From contig NC_069094.1 of the NCBI RefSeq assembly GCF_947172395.1, positions 15,304,292 to 15,368,291 on the forward strand: DNA of 64,000 bases, written 5' to 3'. Both the position numbers and the translations under genes were made by a program. Positions 30,497 through 40,997 of this stretch are shown in pieces (position 1 is the first letter of the stretch; every line of letters starts with the position of its first letter). Under the pieces are notes generated by a model that did not search any database, was not told the DNA's origin, and worked only from the letters and a program-made list of their open reading frames with translations. The DNA comes from Bicyclus anynana. Its lineage: Eukaryota > Arthropoda > Insecta > Lepidoptera > Nymphalidae.

Positions 30497-30760
30497 ATCG
30501 ACATAGCTCTATGACTCGCGAAGCTGAAGTGGCAATATGCAGGGCACATAGTTCGAAGAGCCGATGGACGTTGGGATCCCAAGGTGCTGGAATGGCGACC
30601 CCGCACCGGAAAGCGCAGTGTTGGTCGACCCCCACTAGGTGGACCGAGGATATCAAGCGGGTTGCAGGGAGCCGCTTGATGCTCGCGGCTCGAGACCGTT
30701 GTTCGTGGAGGTCCATGCAAGAGGCCTATGTCCAGCTGTGGACGTCACCACGCTAATCCA
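30497..30760 (+). mobile_element. RTE-D retrotransposon 3' fragment
   Basis: One frame reads PTRWTEDIKRVAGSRLMLA, then DRCSWRSMQEAYVQLWTS and a stop, which is the C-terminus of RTE/BovB-like ORF2. Upstream of PTRW the frame is shifted relative to the expected 'WQWAGH' region, so at least one indel is present. It ends without a clear GAT tail. Confidence 0.8.
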
Positions 30761-31277
30761 TTGCGGGTTAGTCGATTATTTCAAAAATCTACACTTATTA
30801 TTCACCGCAGCAGTATAAGCAGCTACAGTTAGTAAGTTTTCCTTAAAAGAGATATAATTAAGTGATAAAAATATTTAATCGAGAAAAGTTGTAATTAGTT
30901 TTTAATTATAAAATGTTCGGTCTACCTTCGAATACCTTCCGACGGTAAAGTTTATGCGAACTTTGTTTTGAGCAAAGTTGTACTGGCTGCACATTAAGTA
31001 TTAAGTGTAGCTAGACTTAACGAGTTGCTAAAGTTACTACTCTCTTCTGGAAGACTGTTTAGCTTCGCATGTAGGAGTAAGGTGTATAGACATGCTTTTA
31101 GCAGGCTTTATTTATTTATTTATTATTCTACAACATATATATTGGAATTTAAGTCTTACATTAATGCAACACAAACCACAGTTGGTTTTACTATGTAAGT
31201 TAGGGGTAGGGTAGAGGTACAGGTAGGGAAGAAGTAAAGAAGTTAAAGTGTTTTCAGATAACATGAGTACGGTGACT
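30761..31277. other. Spacer with a G-rich scrap
   Basis: 'ttaggggtagggtagaggta' at 31200-31220 is a short relative of the HEL G-rich array, but no HEL ends surround it. A short ATTT run lies near 31108-31125. No gene. Confidence 0.35.
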
Positions 31278-31596
31278 GTTTTTTTTTATTATTTACAAGT
31301 TAGCCCTTGACTACAATCTCACCTAAGTAAGTGATGCAGTCTAAGATGGAAGCGGGCTAATTTGTTGGGAAGAGGATGAAAATCCACAACCCGTTTCGGT
31401 TTCTACACGACATCGTACCGGAACGCTAAATCGCTTTGCGGTACGTATTTGCCGGTAGGATGGTAACTAGCCACGGCCGAAGCCTCCCACTAGCCAGACT
31501 TGAACCAATTAAGAAAATCTCAATCGGCCCAGCCGGGGATCGAACCCAGGACCTCTTGTAAATCGACCGCCCATACCACTGCGCCACGGAGGTCGT
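31278..31596 (-). repeat. SINE-M, full length
   Basis: All blocks are present on the minus strand, with a short deletion near 'ctcacctaagtaagtgatg' and a small loss in the B-box flank. Head ends 'gcgccacggaggtcgta'. Confidence 0.9.
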
Positions 31597-31691
31597 ATGA
31601 CGTTCATAATACGTACTATTATCGTGAATCGCGGTAAACTTTCAAGATTGAAACGAACTGTCACCCGCACCATCCTACATGAAACGAACTG

Positions 31692-31820
31692 TAGTGTTTT
31701 TTTTATTTTGAATACACAAGCGCTTAGCTGCAATCAAGCCTGATGATAAGCAATGATGCAGCCTACGGTGGAACGCGCTTGCCTAAAAGATGCCTATTCA
31801 CTCTTGACTTGAATATACCC
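31692..31820 (-). repeat. SINE-like element with a 3' end related to SINE-M
   Basis: T-rich start, then 'cgcttagctgcaatcaagcc' and 'tgatgataagcaatgatgca'. These keep the order of the SINE-M 3' block but in a different sequence. Probably a distinct SINE sharing a LINE-derived tail. Confidence 0.5.
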
Positions 31821-31827
31821 ATGTATT

Positions 31828-32131
31828 TCATCATCATTATCAACCCATATTCGGCTCACTGCTGAGCTCGAGTCTCCTCTCAGAACAGTAGGGGTTAGGC
31901 CAATAGTCCACCACGCTGGCCCAATGCGGATTGGCAGAATTCACACATGCACGCACGCACGATATGCAGGTTTCCTCACAATGTTTTCCTTCACCGTTTG
32001 AGACACGTGATATTTAATTACTTAAAATGCACACAACTGAAAAGTTGTAGGTGCATGCCCCGGACCGGATTCGAACCTACACCCTCCAGAATCGAAGGCA
32101 GAGGTCATATCCACTGGCCAATCACGGCTCA
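31828..32131 (-). repeat. SINE-T, full length
   Basis: Minus strand from 'catcatcattatcaaccc' (tail) to 'ccactggccaatcacggctc' (A-box side). A small ACGC expansion sits in the middle ('gcacgcacgcacg'). Confidence 0.92.
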
Positions 32132-32144
32132 CTTTATATAGTGG

Positions 32145-32348
32145 CTGATGCCGCGCAGTTTCACCCGCGTGGTTCCCGTTCCCATAGGAATACAGGGATA
32201 TGCAGGAATATAATATATAGCCTATAGCCTCGATAAATGGGCTATTTATCGCTGAAAGAATTTTTCAAATCGGACCATTAGTTCCAGAGATTATCGCGTT
32301 CAATCAAACAAACAAACAAACTCTTCAGCTTTATAATATTAGTATAGA
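32145..32348 (-). mobile_element. HEL repeat
   Basis: Complete on the minus strand: the 5' end is the complement of 'ataatattagtatagata', the 3' end reads 'gcgcggcatcagcca'. Subfamily with 'gtttgtttgtttgattgaac'. It lies head-on to the copy at 32672. Confidence 0.82.
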
Positions 32349-32671
32349 TATACCTAATGTGAAATTTCTCAAGGAATCACTAGGAACACGTACTTAGTAA
32401 GTAATTAAATTTGCTAGTTAGTTGGTAGAAGGCACAATATAATGAGCCATTTCACATTGCAGCGGCCAAACTTGAGGCTGTAATGAAAATCTGTCAAAGT
32501 TTTCACAATAATACGCTAAGTTTGGTTAGTGGGAAACTTTGTTATGAAGAGTGTCTGACTATGTTACAGGCGAAGCAGGTTGGCGGTCTAAGTCAAAAAT
32601 AACATGCTATTGTAAGATTATTCCAAGAATTTTCCACAAGTATTTTGATTTTGTGATTTTTTTTTTAAATT
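32349..32671. other. Spacer between inverted HEL copies
   Basis: 323 bp without recognisable features. Confidence 0.35.
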
Positions 32672-32829
32672 AATCTATACTAATATTATAAAGCTGAAGA
32701 GTTTGTTTGTTTGTTTGATTGATTGAACGCGCTAATCTCTGGCACTACTGGTCCGATTTGAAAAATTCTTTCAGTGTTAGATAGCCCATTTATCGAGGAA
32801 GGCTATAGGCTATATATTATCCCCGTATT
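32672..32829 (+). mobile_element. HEL repeat, 3'-truncated
   Basis: Starts 'tctatactaatattataaag' and stops at 'ccccgtattc', where a SINE-M body begins abruptly. The last 40 bp of the HEL consensus are missing. Confidence 0.78.
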
Positions 32830-33028
32830 CTAGTTACCACCCTACCGGCAATGACGTACCGTCAAGCGATATAGCGTTCCGGTACGATGTCGTGTAGAAA
32901 CCGTAAAGGTGTGTGGATTTTCATCTTCCTCCTAACAAGTTAATCCGCTTCCATCTTAGACTGCATCATTACTTACCAGCAGGTGAGATTGTAGTCAAGG
33001 GCTAACTTGTCAGTATAAAAAAAAATAT
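32829..33028 (+). repeat. SINE-M, 5'-truncated
   Basis: Begins inside the body at 'tagttaccaccctaccggc' and runs to 'ggctaacttgtcagtataaa' plus an A run. The abrupt fusion to the HEL copy marks the 5' end of a truncated retroposition. Confidence 0.88.
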
Positions 33029-33499
33029 TATTATAATAATTTACACTACACTACACTCACCGTAACACGTATGACGGTGTGTAACTGGTAAGCTGCTAGG
33101 TAAGTGGAGAATGTTACGAAGTTTCTACAAGACGATATTTTGTGGAAGTTTGGCTCAACTACTTGTTAAGGTAGTCCGTTTTTGGCGACCGTGACGTGCG
33201 ACCACTGTTTATATGAATTTATATGGAGCACTAAACAAATCTGGTCGCGCGACGCGGTCTCGGGCATTGTTTACTGCTCCATATAAATTCATACTAAGAA
33301 TCTACATAGAAGATTTCTCATTCATTTATTTCTCCTTTTTTAATATTTAACAATGTTATACATACAAAATATACAAAACACTATTAAAAACTTATTAAAA
33401 AAAACACTGAACTGAAGGTTTTATTTGAAAGGTTAATATTTCATTTCAAGCTCAATATTTTATAGCGCAACCCAGAAGTCGAACCAATCCTACTTCCTA
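33029..33499. other. Spacer with a 17-bp inverted repeat
   Basis: 'atgaatttatatggagc' (33217-33233) and 'gctccatataaattcat' (33270-33286) are exact complements, enclosing a CG-rich loop ('ggtcgcgcgacgcggtctcg'). This resembles a small hairpin element. No gene. Confidence 0.45.
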
Positions 33500-33869
33500 C
33501 TTATAATAAAAACGCGAAAGTTTGTATGGATGTTTGTATGTTTGTTACTTTTTAACGCCGCTACTATTACGATTTAGCTGAAATTTGGAATGGTAATATA
33601 TTTCACTCTGGATTAACACATAGGCCATTTTTTATCCCGATAAAATGGTTGCGCGAGATTTGCGAAAACTGATGATTTTGATGATATGAATGTTTGTAAT
33701 TCTTTCACGCCTCGACTACTGAACCGAATTAGCTGAAATTTGGTATTGAGATATATTATAACCTGGATTAACACATAGGCTGCTTTTTGTCTCGCAAAAA
33801 TCCATGGTTCCCGAGGGATTTGTGAAAAACTAAATTCCACGCGGACGAGGTCGCGGGCGTCCGCTAGTA
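33500..33869 (+). mobile_element. Composite (dimeric) HEL repeat
   Basis: Starts 'acgcgaaagtttgtatgga', switches at 'tttgcgaaaactgatgattt' into a second body, and ends 'gcgggcgtccgctagt'. The junction matches those at 10917 and 45133, so this is a heritable composite subfamily. Confidence 0.8.
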
Positions 33870-34241
33870 TTTTAATACTAGGCCCAATAGACTAGCCACT
33901 GGACGGACGAGGTAGCCAGACACATTATTTTCGGCTAACTCCAGGCTTTCATTAAAGTCTCAGACGCCATTACCGGAGATGAATCTCCTTACGTGTGTAT
34001 ACAAAAGATTATTGTCCAAAGAGTCGGTACACTTCTGCATAGAATTTTTAATCAAAGGCTCGCATCCTTCACGGTAGGCTTATTGCACTTACGTGGAAAA
34101 ATGTTTGAGCGTCTGACGGGGGCTTAAACCTGAATTATTGACAATTTTTCACAAAACTTTGGCTCAAGATGTCTCATGTCTGTCATGGTATGTGTAATCA
34201 AAAGATTACTCGTTCTAAAGTATTTTCATCAGCCATAATTA
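33870..34241. other. Spacer
   Basis: Nothing recognised. Confidence 0.35.
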
Positions 34242-34393
34242 TATCAACCCATATTCGACTCACAGCTGTGATAGAGTCTCCTCTCAGAATGAGAGGGGTT
34301 AGGCCAATAGTCTACCACGCTGGCCCAATGCAGATTGGCAGACTTCACACACGCAGAGAATGATTAAAATTCTCTGGTACCTCACGATGTGAT
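34242..34393 (-). repeat. SINE-T 3' half (minus)
   Basis: Runs from 'tatcaacccatattcgact' to 'ttctctggtacctcacgatg', then stops before the tRNA-like head. Forms the left arm of a SINE-T inverted pair. Confidence 0.85.
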
Positions 34394-34401
34394 GATGATC
34401 A

Positions 34402-34495
34402 TTGAGCCAGCGTGGTGGACTATTGGCCTAACCCCTCTCATTGTGAGTGGAGACTCGAGCATAATAGTGAGCCGAATATGGGTTGATAACGACGA
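34402..34495 (+). repeat. SINE-T 3' end (plus), inverted partner
   Basis: 'ttgagccagcgtggtggact' to 'gggttgataacgacga'. Opposite in orientation to the copy ending 9 bp upstream, so transcripts crossing both could fold into a stem of about 85 bp. Confidence 0.85.
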
Positions 34496-34785
34496 AACAC
34501 CATCCCAAAATGACCCTCGTTATAGCACGACCGCAGACGGTTTTTGACGTATTGGTGTGGCCCTTCGCCGAAAACGTATTACCCCAATAAAGGGAAAAGC
34601 ACGTACATAAATGAAATAAGACCCGCAAACCAGCACAACTCAATTATCAGTATTATATAAAAAAAGTATGGCTACAAAACTTTGTAAAGCGTTCTTTAAA
34701 ATGCTTGATGCTTTAAGATTAAATCAAAAACATGATGCAAAAATAAATATACATAATTTAATTTATATTTTTTTCTTCTAACTAC

Positions 34786-35026
34786 TAGCAGACGCCCGCG
34801 ACTTCGTTCGCCCTTAGACCTCTTTAATCCAGCCCTTATAGTAGTATCGCTGTAAAAATTGAGTAACTTCTCCCGTTTTCCCAACAATTTCCTTCACTGC
34901 TCTGCTCCTATTGATCGTAGCGTGATGAAAAGTATACTTTAACCTGCCCAGGAGTATGAAGAATAATTGTACCAAGTTTCGTTAAAATCCGTCGAGTAGT
35001 TTTTGTTTATTGATTGCCTTTTTGGC
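34786..35026 (-). mobile_element. HEL repeat, ACTACTCGACGG subfamily
   Basis: Minus strand: the 3' end is the complement of 'ctagcagacgcccgcgactt'. The body includes the complement of 'aaactactcgacggatttta' and 'cctgcccaggagtatgaaga', both shared with 60950-61191. No G-rich array here. Confidence 0.75.
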
Positions 35027-35351
35027 ATCAGTATCGATCACTAATCATCCCCTGATAGATTTGAAAGCAAACTAGGTACTTAGCAGAGGCGAAGGATGAA
35101 AAGGAAATACATACTGCTTGATACAAACCCCGGTTTCTAATACATCCATACAAATATATTCATTATAATAGTATGTATTTATGAATTCTTAAAAAGTAGC
35201 CCGGCGGAAATCGGCCTGTATGGACTCCTCGCCGCTGGTACAGGGTAGTCCAATCTGCTAGGCTATTTTCTTAGTCAGACATTTTGTGCAAATGTAGAAA
35301 ATATGTTTGAAACTCGAGACTATGACCTCTAAGGTAATTTTAACTGCTTTT
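35027..35351. other. Spacer
   Basis: No feature recognised. Confidence 0.35.
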
Positions 35352-35574
35352 TTGTTAAGTGACGATGAAGTCTAAGATGGAAGCGGGATAACTTGCAAGA
35401 GGTACAAGTTTATTATCATATCTATGACGGTTTCTATGCATCGACTGAAGCCTACCATCAAACATGACTTAGGCCAATTTAGAAAATGTAAAATCTTAAA
35501 TAGACCCGTGCTGTGAATGGAACCCAAGACCTTTCTGTTGAGAAGCACTACTAAATGCGCCAAGAGGTCGTCAA
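35352..35574 (-). repeat. SINE-M, highly diverged
   Basis: 'gaagtctaagatggaagcgg', 'tgcatcgactgaagcctacc' and 'atggaacccaagac' follow SINE-M order on the minus strand with many changes. It ends 'cgccaagaggtcgtc'. Confidence 0.7.
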
Positions 35575-35980
35575 AACTCTCTATGCGGGTGACGGGGGGA
35601 CAGACTGTGCGGGTGTGAAATCGTGCGTGCGGGAAATTGAGGTGTATCAATCGTGGGTTTTTCATTCATCGCTACAAGCCCTCCTGTCCGCGCAGTCTAT
35701 CGGGAGTGCTACGAACGAAGTTGCCAAGCTGTAGCGTTAAAATTCGCCATTACTAGTGAATAGCTGTGGAAGCGACTCGTTATCTCCTCACCCGCGGAGA
35801 GGAACAAAGCAGTCGTTCCGAATAATGTGCACTTTACCGTTCGTTCCCGCCGCGCCTGCTCACTTTGACGGCCCTCATCGCACTCTAAAATGCTACTGCT
35901 TAAATCAATTTAAGTCATCATCATGATGAGTTATAATCATGAACGATGAGTTATAATCATAAATCAATTATAACTCATCA
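35575..35980. other. Spacer with retrotransposon scrap
   Basis: 35690-35735 shares 'tatcgggagtg.tacgaacga' and 'ttgccaagct' with 39358-39404, where a retrotransposon 3' end follows. 35916-35972 holds repeated 'gatgagttataatcat' words and their complement, a small hairpin-prone block. Confidence 0.4.
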
Positions 35981-36333
35981 TATTAGAAGGCTCAAAGTCA
36001 CTCAGCGGGCGATGGAGCGAGCTATGCTTGGAGTTTCTTTGCGTGATCGAATCAGGAATGCCGCAGACGAACCAAAGTCACTGACATAGCTCAGCGAGTC
36101 GCGAAGCTAAAGTGGCAAAGGCAGGCTACATAGTTCGAAGAGCCGATGGACGTTAGGTCCCAAGGTGCTGGAATGGCGACCCCGTACCGGAAAGTGACCC
36201 CCTACTAGGTGGACCGAGAATATCAAGCGGGTTGCAGGGAGCCGCTGGATGCTGGCGGATCGAGATCGTTGTGCTTGGAGGTCCATGCAAGAGGCTTATG
36301 TCCAGCAGTGGACGTCTATCGGCTGATAAGGTA
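35981..36333 (+). mobile_element. RTE-D retrotransposon 3' fragment
   Basis: Starts 'attagaaggctcaaagtcac' and includes the regions coding MLGVSLRDRIRN-like and WTEDIKRVAG-like blocks, with indels between them. It ends 'gtggacgtctatcggctgat' followed by AAGGT repeats instead of GAT. About 350 bp. Confidence 0.8.
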
Positions 36334-36393
36334 AGGTAAGGTAACTCATCATCGTCAGAAATAATTTTGATTATTTCTAATTAATTATTGATT

Positions 36394-36421
36394 GCCTCCG
36401 TGGTGCAATAGTATGCGCAAT
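36394..36421 (+). repeat. SINE-M head fragment
   Basis: 'gcctccgtggtgcaatagta' matches the SINE-M 5' end including the A box; the body is absent. Confidence 0.55.
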
Positions 36422-36765
36422 TTTTAGCGATCATATTTTGAGCAAAATTCATTCAAACAATTACGCCATCACAGGGACAATAGGGAGGATGGATGCATTT
36501 AAATTGTAGGTAAATAATACATTTATGAGTATTAATAATAAAGCAATTTTGTAGAAAAAAAAGGATATCTACGATTATTACTTTCAAAGAGCTACAGGGA
36601 TTTAAAGGATCAATTATTTTGCGGCACTATCATGGATCACTAAATGGCACGAAAAAATGACGCCATCGCTAAGAGAGATTTGCATTGGTGTTCAGACATC
36701 TTTGTTATGTTCAAATAACAAAGATATTTGTAATTTTGTTTAAGTTTTCAAAATAAAAATGTCTC
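36422..36765. other. Spacer
   Basis: Nothing recognised. Confidence 0.35.
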
Positions 36766-37016
36766 TTTTTTTTATTCTTTACATGTTAGCCCTTGACTAC
36801 AATCTCACCTGATGGTAAGTGATGATGCAGTCTAAGATGGAAGCGGGCTAACTTGTTATGAGGAGGATGAAAATCCACACCCCTTTCGGTTTCTACACGG
36901 CATCGTACCGGAACGCTAAATCGCTTGGCGGTACGTCTTTGCCGGTAGGGTGGTAACTAGCCACGGCCGAAGCCTCCCACCAGCCAGACCTAGACAAATT
37001 AAGAAAATCTTAATCT
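36766..37016 (-). repeat. SINE-M lacking its tRNA-like head
   Basis: Very close to the 8595 copy through tail and body. It stops at 'gacaaattaagaaaatctta' before the B box. Truncation at the 5' end fits incomplete reverse transcription. Confidence 0.9.
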
Positions 37017-37199
37017 TTGAATGTACAGAGCTAAAAGAATTTTTCCAACCAATAGAAAGCTATGTTATTTTTGTGATATAAATCACTATATCACAAAAAC
37101 ACACTATAACACTAGCCTATATTTCATCCTCATATCCCCAAGGGAAAAACTACGCGTAAATGCATATTAATGAAAGTGCGGGTTTCTTTATCCATTTCT

Positions 37200-37635
37200 T
37201 TAGCCTTCGTAAATGGAACCCTGAAACAGTAGTGATAAACATATAAGAAATATCACAGATATTAAAAGTAATGTATTTACGAGTCGATATTTGCTTTTAA
37301 TGTAAATCGCCTCGACGCACGCACACAGTAATGAACGTTCGATCCAGTCCAGACCGTATCGCCCTTGGACAAGTTTCGCTTCGTGGCATGCGATGTCTGA
37401 CGGTATTATCGTCATAGTGCAAGATCCGGCATAATAGATATATACCCTCATCTGTTATTTTTTTTTTTTTTTGCTCGCTGGGAAATGCTTTTACGCATCC
37501 CTCCCGAAGATGTCGTGGAAGAGACTCCTCTGCGTTAGCCTCGGGAGGGTATTTGGGACTCGCCAGGACCAGAATACCCACTAAAACCCAGCGCAACCCT
37601 CCGCGTCTTAAATGAAGCAGCAACGGATCGAATGG
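37200..37635 (-). repeat. Unclassified dispersed repeat
   Basis: A 108-codon minus-strand frame (37297-37623) includes RRGGLRWVLVGILVLASPKY and PPEANAEESLPRHLREGC. I recall similar phrases as repeats in Lepidoptera, not as a host gene. The segment around 37430-37460 recurs inverted at 38892-38930. No catalytic motif is visible. Confidence 0.4.
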
Positions 37636-37930
37636 GACATTTATTTATTTATACACTTACAATATACATATAGAGACACACAAATAATATAGAACTAGCT
37701 CACATTGACTTATACATACATCTATGACAAGTGCACACAACATTCACTAAAAGAACATGTAAACAGTCAAATACCACGCAAGGAACAAAAGAACAGATAT
37801 AATTTAATTATTATGGAGAAGAACTCACCGACAGATGATCGGTGAGTTTTTTTTTAAAGACATTATAAGAATTAAAAAATACGTCAATACCAGGTACAGA
37901 ACGAGATAGTTCATCAGACATTCCACATTG
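37636..37930 (-). mobile_element. Jockey/CR1-like retrotransposon 3' fragment
   Basis: The minus strand encodes CGMSDELSRSVPGIDVFFNS near 37860-37925, then reaches a 10-bp hairpin (aactcaccga / tcggtgagtt, 37822-37845), an A-rich 3' UTR and a TAAA-type tail at 37641-37655. The layout matches the element at 13834-15072, but it is shorter. Confidence 0.5.
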
Positions 37931-38470
37931 CTATCTGTTATTTAAATGGGATAACAAAAAAATCATAGATAATGTTCACATTGACACAATGCATATAAGT
38001 TGCCTAATAAAATTGCACATTGGTTGCCAAGTAAAATTAAATGTTTTTTTTTTTAATTTATTTAATCTCCTTCACTCATTGGTTAATTTAAAAAAAATCG
38101 TACTTGTTAATAGAATATACCCAAATTTAAAAGTAAACGGTTGCTGGATATATACAGTTAAGTAATGTTATTTATATACCCTCGTCAGCTAGGCTATTCT
38201 GTAACGACTTTTTTATAACTCGCAAGTGCGAGTTTCAAATTCACCTCTATCTCTCTCTGTTCAACACGATACTTTAGAATGAGAAATATAGCGGTGAATT
38301 CGAAACTTGTACTTACGAGATTTACAAAACATCGTTAAATAATAGCTGTGCAGTCATTTAGTCGTCTAATATGTCAAATGAACTGATGATAATATTTTGA
38401 TCTATTCCATGGTTTCCTAGATTTTGTATGAAAAATGTGTTTGGCTGCAATTTAACTAGGCCTAATATAT
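37931..38470. other. Spacer
   Basis: No gene or repeat recognised. Confidence 0.35.
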
Positions 38471-38472
38471 TT

Positions 38473-38690
38473 GAAGAAAGAAAGAAAGAAAGAAAATTTA
38501 TTCAAATCTAAAAGTTATAGACAGTCAGTACCCTATCCTTATGACAGCATGTCTGTCTGTAACCCTTAAAAAGAAAGGGTGTACAGCTCAGCATATGCCG
38601 TGCACTACATATAAGCATAACACACGGCGCTGATTTTCAGCTGAGACCCGTGTGACGTCACAGCTTATAATTGTACAAATAAATTGACAT
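38473..38690 (-). mobile_element. Retrotransposon 3' UTR fragment
   Basis: Minus strand ends with AATAAA and a TTTC tail (GAAA repeats at 38474-38494). The UTR includes the complement of 'acatataagcataacacacg' and 'gcgctgattttcagctgag'. Related in patches to 3180-3425. The parent ORF is absent, so the clade is unresolved. Confidence 0.55.
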
Positions 38691-39094
38691 TAACTAAATT
38701 AAATTAAAATAAGCAGCAAATATGTGGTACATTTTAAAAATATATAATTACTAATTAAACTACAGATATCATGTGATACTAGTATGTAATGGAAAACGAC
38801 AATGCAATTTATATATATACATTTATAATATTATGATATATATTTGCAATGTGTCACTATAAACATTATCTATCATTTATTTTATAGCACTAATGAATAA
38901 CAGATGAGGGTATATATTTTTAATGCCGGCTCTTAGACCATATCGTCAGTGGCACGCGATGTTACGCAGTTAGCTTTGAACTTGCCAAATAACTTGGACC
39001 TTGCGTTTGCGATTAAAACGAAACTTTGGTAAACTTTCCTAGTAGTAACCACCGAGTTAAACTTAATACGTAGTAAAGAAGACACACACACAGT
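38691..39094. other. Spacer with inverted partner of a dispersed repeat
   Basis: 38892-38960 ('aataacagatgagggtatat') is the inverted match of the block near 37430. Otherwise AT-rich and featureless. Confidence 0.35.
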
Positions 39095-39289
39095 TTTTCA
39101 CAAATCCCGAGGGATTTGGATTTTTCCGGGATGAAAAGTAGCATATGTGTTAATCTAAACTAAAATCTATTTCCATTCAAATTTCAGCCAAATCGCTGCT
39201 GTAGAAACGGCGTTAAAGAGTAACAAACATCCAAACAAACATTCAAACAAACATACAAACAAACTTTCGCGTTTATAATATTAGTAGGA
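39095..39289 (-). mobile_element. HEL repeat
   Basis: Minus strand; 5' end is the complement of 'gcgtttataatattagtagg'. 'ccaaatcgctgctgtagaa' marks the GCCGCTACTACTG subfamily. The terminal GTCCGCTAGT is lost. Confidence 0.78.
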
Positions 39290-39357
39290 TGGTTAGACTA
39301 AATAATGTTTTAGCGCTTAATAGTAAGCGTCCACAAATCAAACTCGCTACCTCCCGG

Positions 39358-39455
39358 CCCGCGCAGACTATCGGGAGTGTTACGAACGAATTTGCCAAGC
39401 TATAAGCCTAATTGAAATAAATGAATTTTGACTTTGAATACAACTTGACTTGCAC
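39358..39455 (+). mobile_element. Retrotransposon 3' end
   Basis: 'cgcagactatcgggagtg' to 'ccaagctataagcc', then 'taattgaaataaatgaattt' and a TTTGAC-type tail. The AATAAA-containing ending resembles the one at 47690 but the upstream sequence differs, so it is a related family. Confidence 0.55.
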
Positions 39456-39483
39456 ATAATTGATCTACATTGATGCACATAAT

Positions 39484-39522
39484 CGTTTATGCGGAAAATA
39501 TATTATATTTTCCGCATAAACG
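39484..39522. repeat. Perfect 17-bp-arm hairpin
   Basis: cgtttatgcggaaaata and its exact complement flank a 5-nt loop (tatta). Immediately follows a retrotransposon tail. No T run follows, so this is not obviously a pol III terminator. Confidence 0.85.
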
Positions 39523-39734
39523 AACCTATTATATTAATTTGACCTCCTTGCTATAGTAAAGTAAAGCTCCTATAGACCTTGTACTATCGAACATTGCATG
39601 TTTCTATAGCCTATTCAAGGACGCCGGCACATAATACGTTTCGCATTAAAGTATTTCACCTGTAAGGCGTAGAAATGCGGATTATACGCGGAAAATGGTA
39701 AAAATGAAGTGGCACGGGGTGAAAAAGTTAAGTA

Positions 39735-39898
39735 AAGTACTGGTTCCGCAGTTTCACACGCGTAGTTCCCGTTCCCTTGCGAATACGGGGATACAATATA
39801 GCCTATGGCACTCACAAATAATGTAGGTTCAGTAGATCCAGAGAGATTGTAGATTACCACTATAATACCACAAACTTTACCTCTTTATGATATTTGTA
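39735..39898 (-). mobile_element. HEL repeat
   Basis: Complement of the GAGGTAAAGTTTGTG subfamily: 'ccgcagtttcacacgcgtag' at the 3' end and 'ccacaaactttacctcttta' near the 5' end. Confidence 0.8.
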
Positions 39899-40039
39899 AG
39901 TTTTCGCAGTATCCACTTTTTAGTAGCCCTTAAACACCTGAAAACCTTTGTTGATTCTTCTTTCCTAACTTGCACTGCAAATATATAACCTATCCATATG
40001 CAAAGATATATATATATAATTATATATATCCTTCTAACT

Positions 40040-40230
40040 TCTGTTTTTGGAGTCGAGTCTTGGGATGGTTCTTTCTTCCAAGAAATTCTCAACGAAATTC
40101 TCAGCCCAAAGTTGAGAAGTTAGTGATCACACACTCCTGTGCCTCGCAGAGTTTAATTTTAATTAGAGTAAGTAAGGAAAGATGTGTTTTATTTTCCATC
40201 CATCTACAAAGGTTTGCCCGATACTGACCA
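40040..40230 (+). repeat. SINE, fourth family, body only
   Basis: 'ccaagaaattctcaacgaa' and 'agttgagaagttagtgatca' then 'cctgtgcctcgcagag' follow the order seen at 44001-44160 and in a lepidopteran SINE I recall. The head is reduced to 'ggagtcgagtcttggga'. Confidence 0.5.
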
Positions 40231-40545
40231 CGCTGGGCATCCGGGTTGGTCAGCGCAGGGTCAGATTTCTCGCACCGGCCTGTGGCATTTTAAAAGCTAG
40301 CCATTATGAATGGATATACCGCCATTTGTCGGTCGCCAAAGACTCGTCAGTCCATCTGCAGGTGAGGTTGGCAGTTGGAGAGACTGACTGATACTAGCCC
40401 CCCCTTACATTGCCCCCCCTCCTCCTTACACCCCTCATCGCTAGATGGATCGTGAATGTGATCGTGATGGATATTTCTACAAAATGCCACATCCAGTAGA
40501 CTGGATCAAGTAAATCCCTGACATTATATAATTTTCAATACAATA
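40231..40545. other. GC-richer unclassified stretch
   Basis: 'ccgggttggtcagcgcaggg' and C runs ('ccccccttacattgcccccc') stand out from the AT-rich background. Possibly part of another dispersed repeat. No ORF of note. Confidence 0.3.
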
Positions 40546-40547
40546 AC

Positions 40548-40715
40548 ATGAGACTACAGTAAGCATTTATGTTATAGTCATATTACCGTATATACAGGGT
40601 GTAGTTATTGTTTGCGTTGTTCGAACAACCCTTACACGTGGCTCTACAGCACACACCATTACTGTTACATTAAAAGTTTAGTCTACGACCACACGAAAGA
40701 CTTTTTGTCTTTCGA
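40548..40715 (+). repeat. Local duplication, copy 1
   Basis: 'catgagactacagtaagcat' through 'acaacccttacacgtggctc' to 'cacacgaaagacttttt'. Copy 2 is spread over 40998-41382 with an inserted TIR element. Non-coding. Confidence 0.7.
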
Positions 40716-40997
40716 AAGAAAAAACATTTATTTTGCTACATATTAAAATGCTCACGATTGAATGAACTGGCTGCATGGTGACAGATCTTTGCCGCTTCTT
40801 TGGGGGCCTCAAAAACCAATTGGACATATCAAGACTAAGTAGTTTTAGCACTAAGAAATGCCTCTTAAATTTATAACATTAACATGATACGAGCTACCGT
40901 AAGCATTTATGTTATACATATTGTCATATTAACGCATAATATATTGTACATTAGTGTCCGTATACCCCTAGATATAATTATTATGATTTCAATACAA

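Noticed and set aside
37297..37623. 108-codon frame as a host exon
   Set aside because: The sequence resembles a lepidopteran dispersed repeat and part of it recurs inverted at 38892-38930. Kept only as an unclassified repeat.
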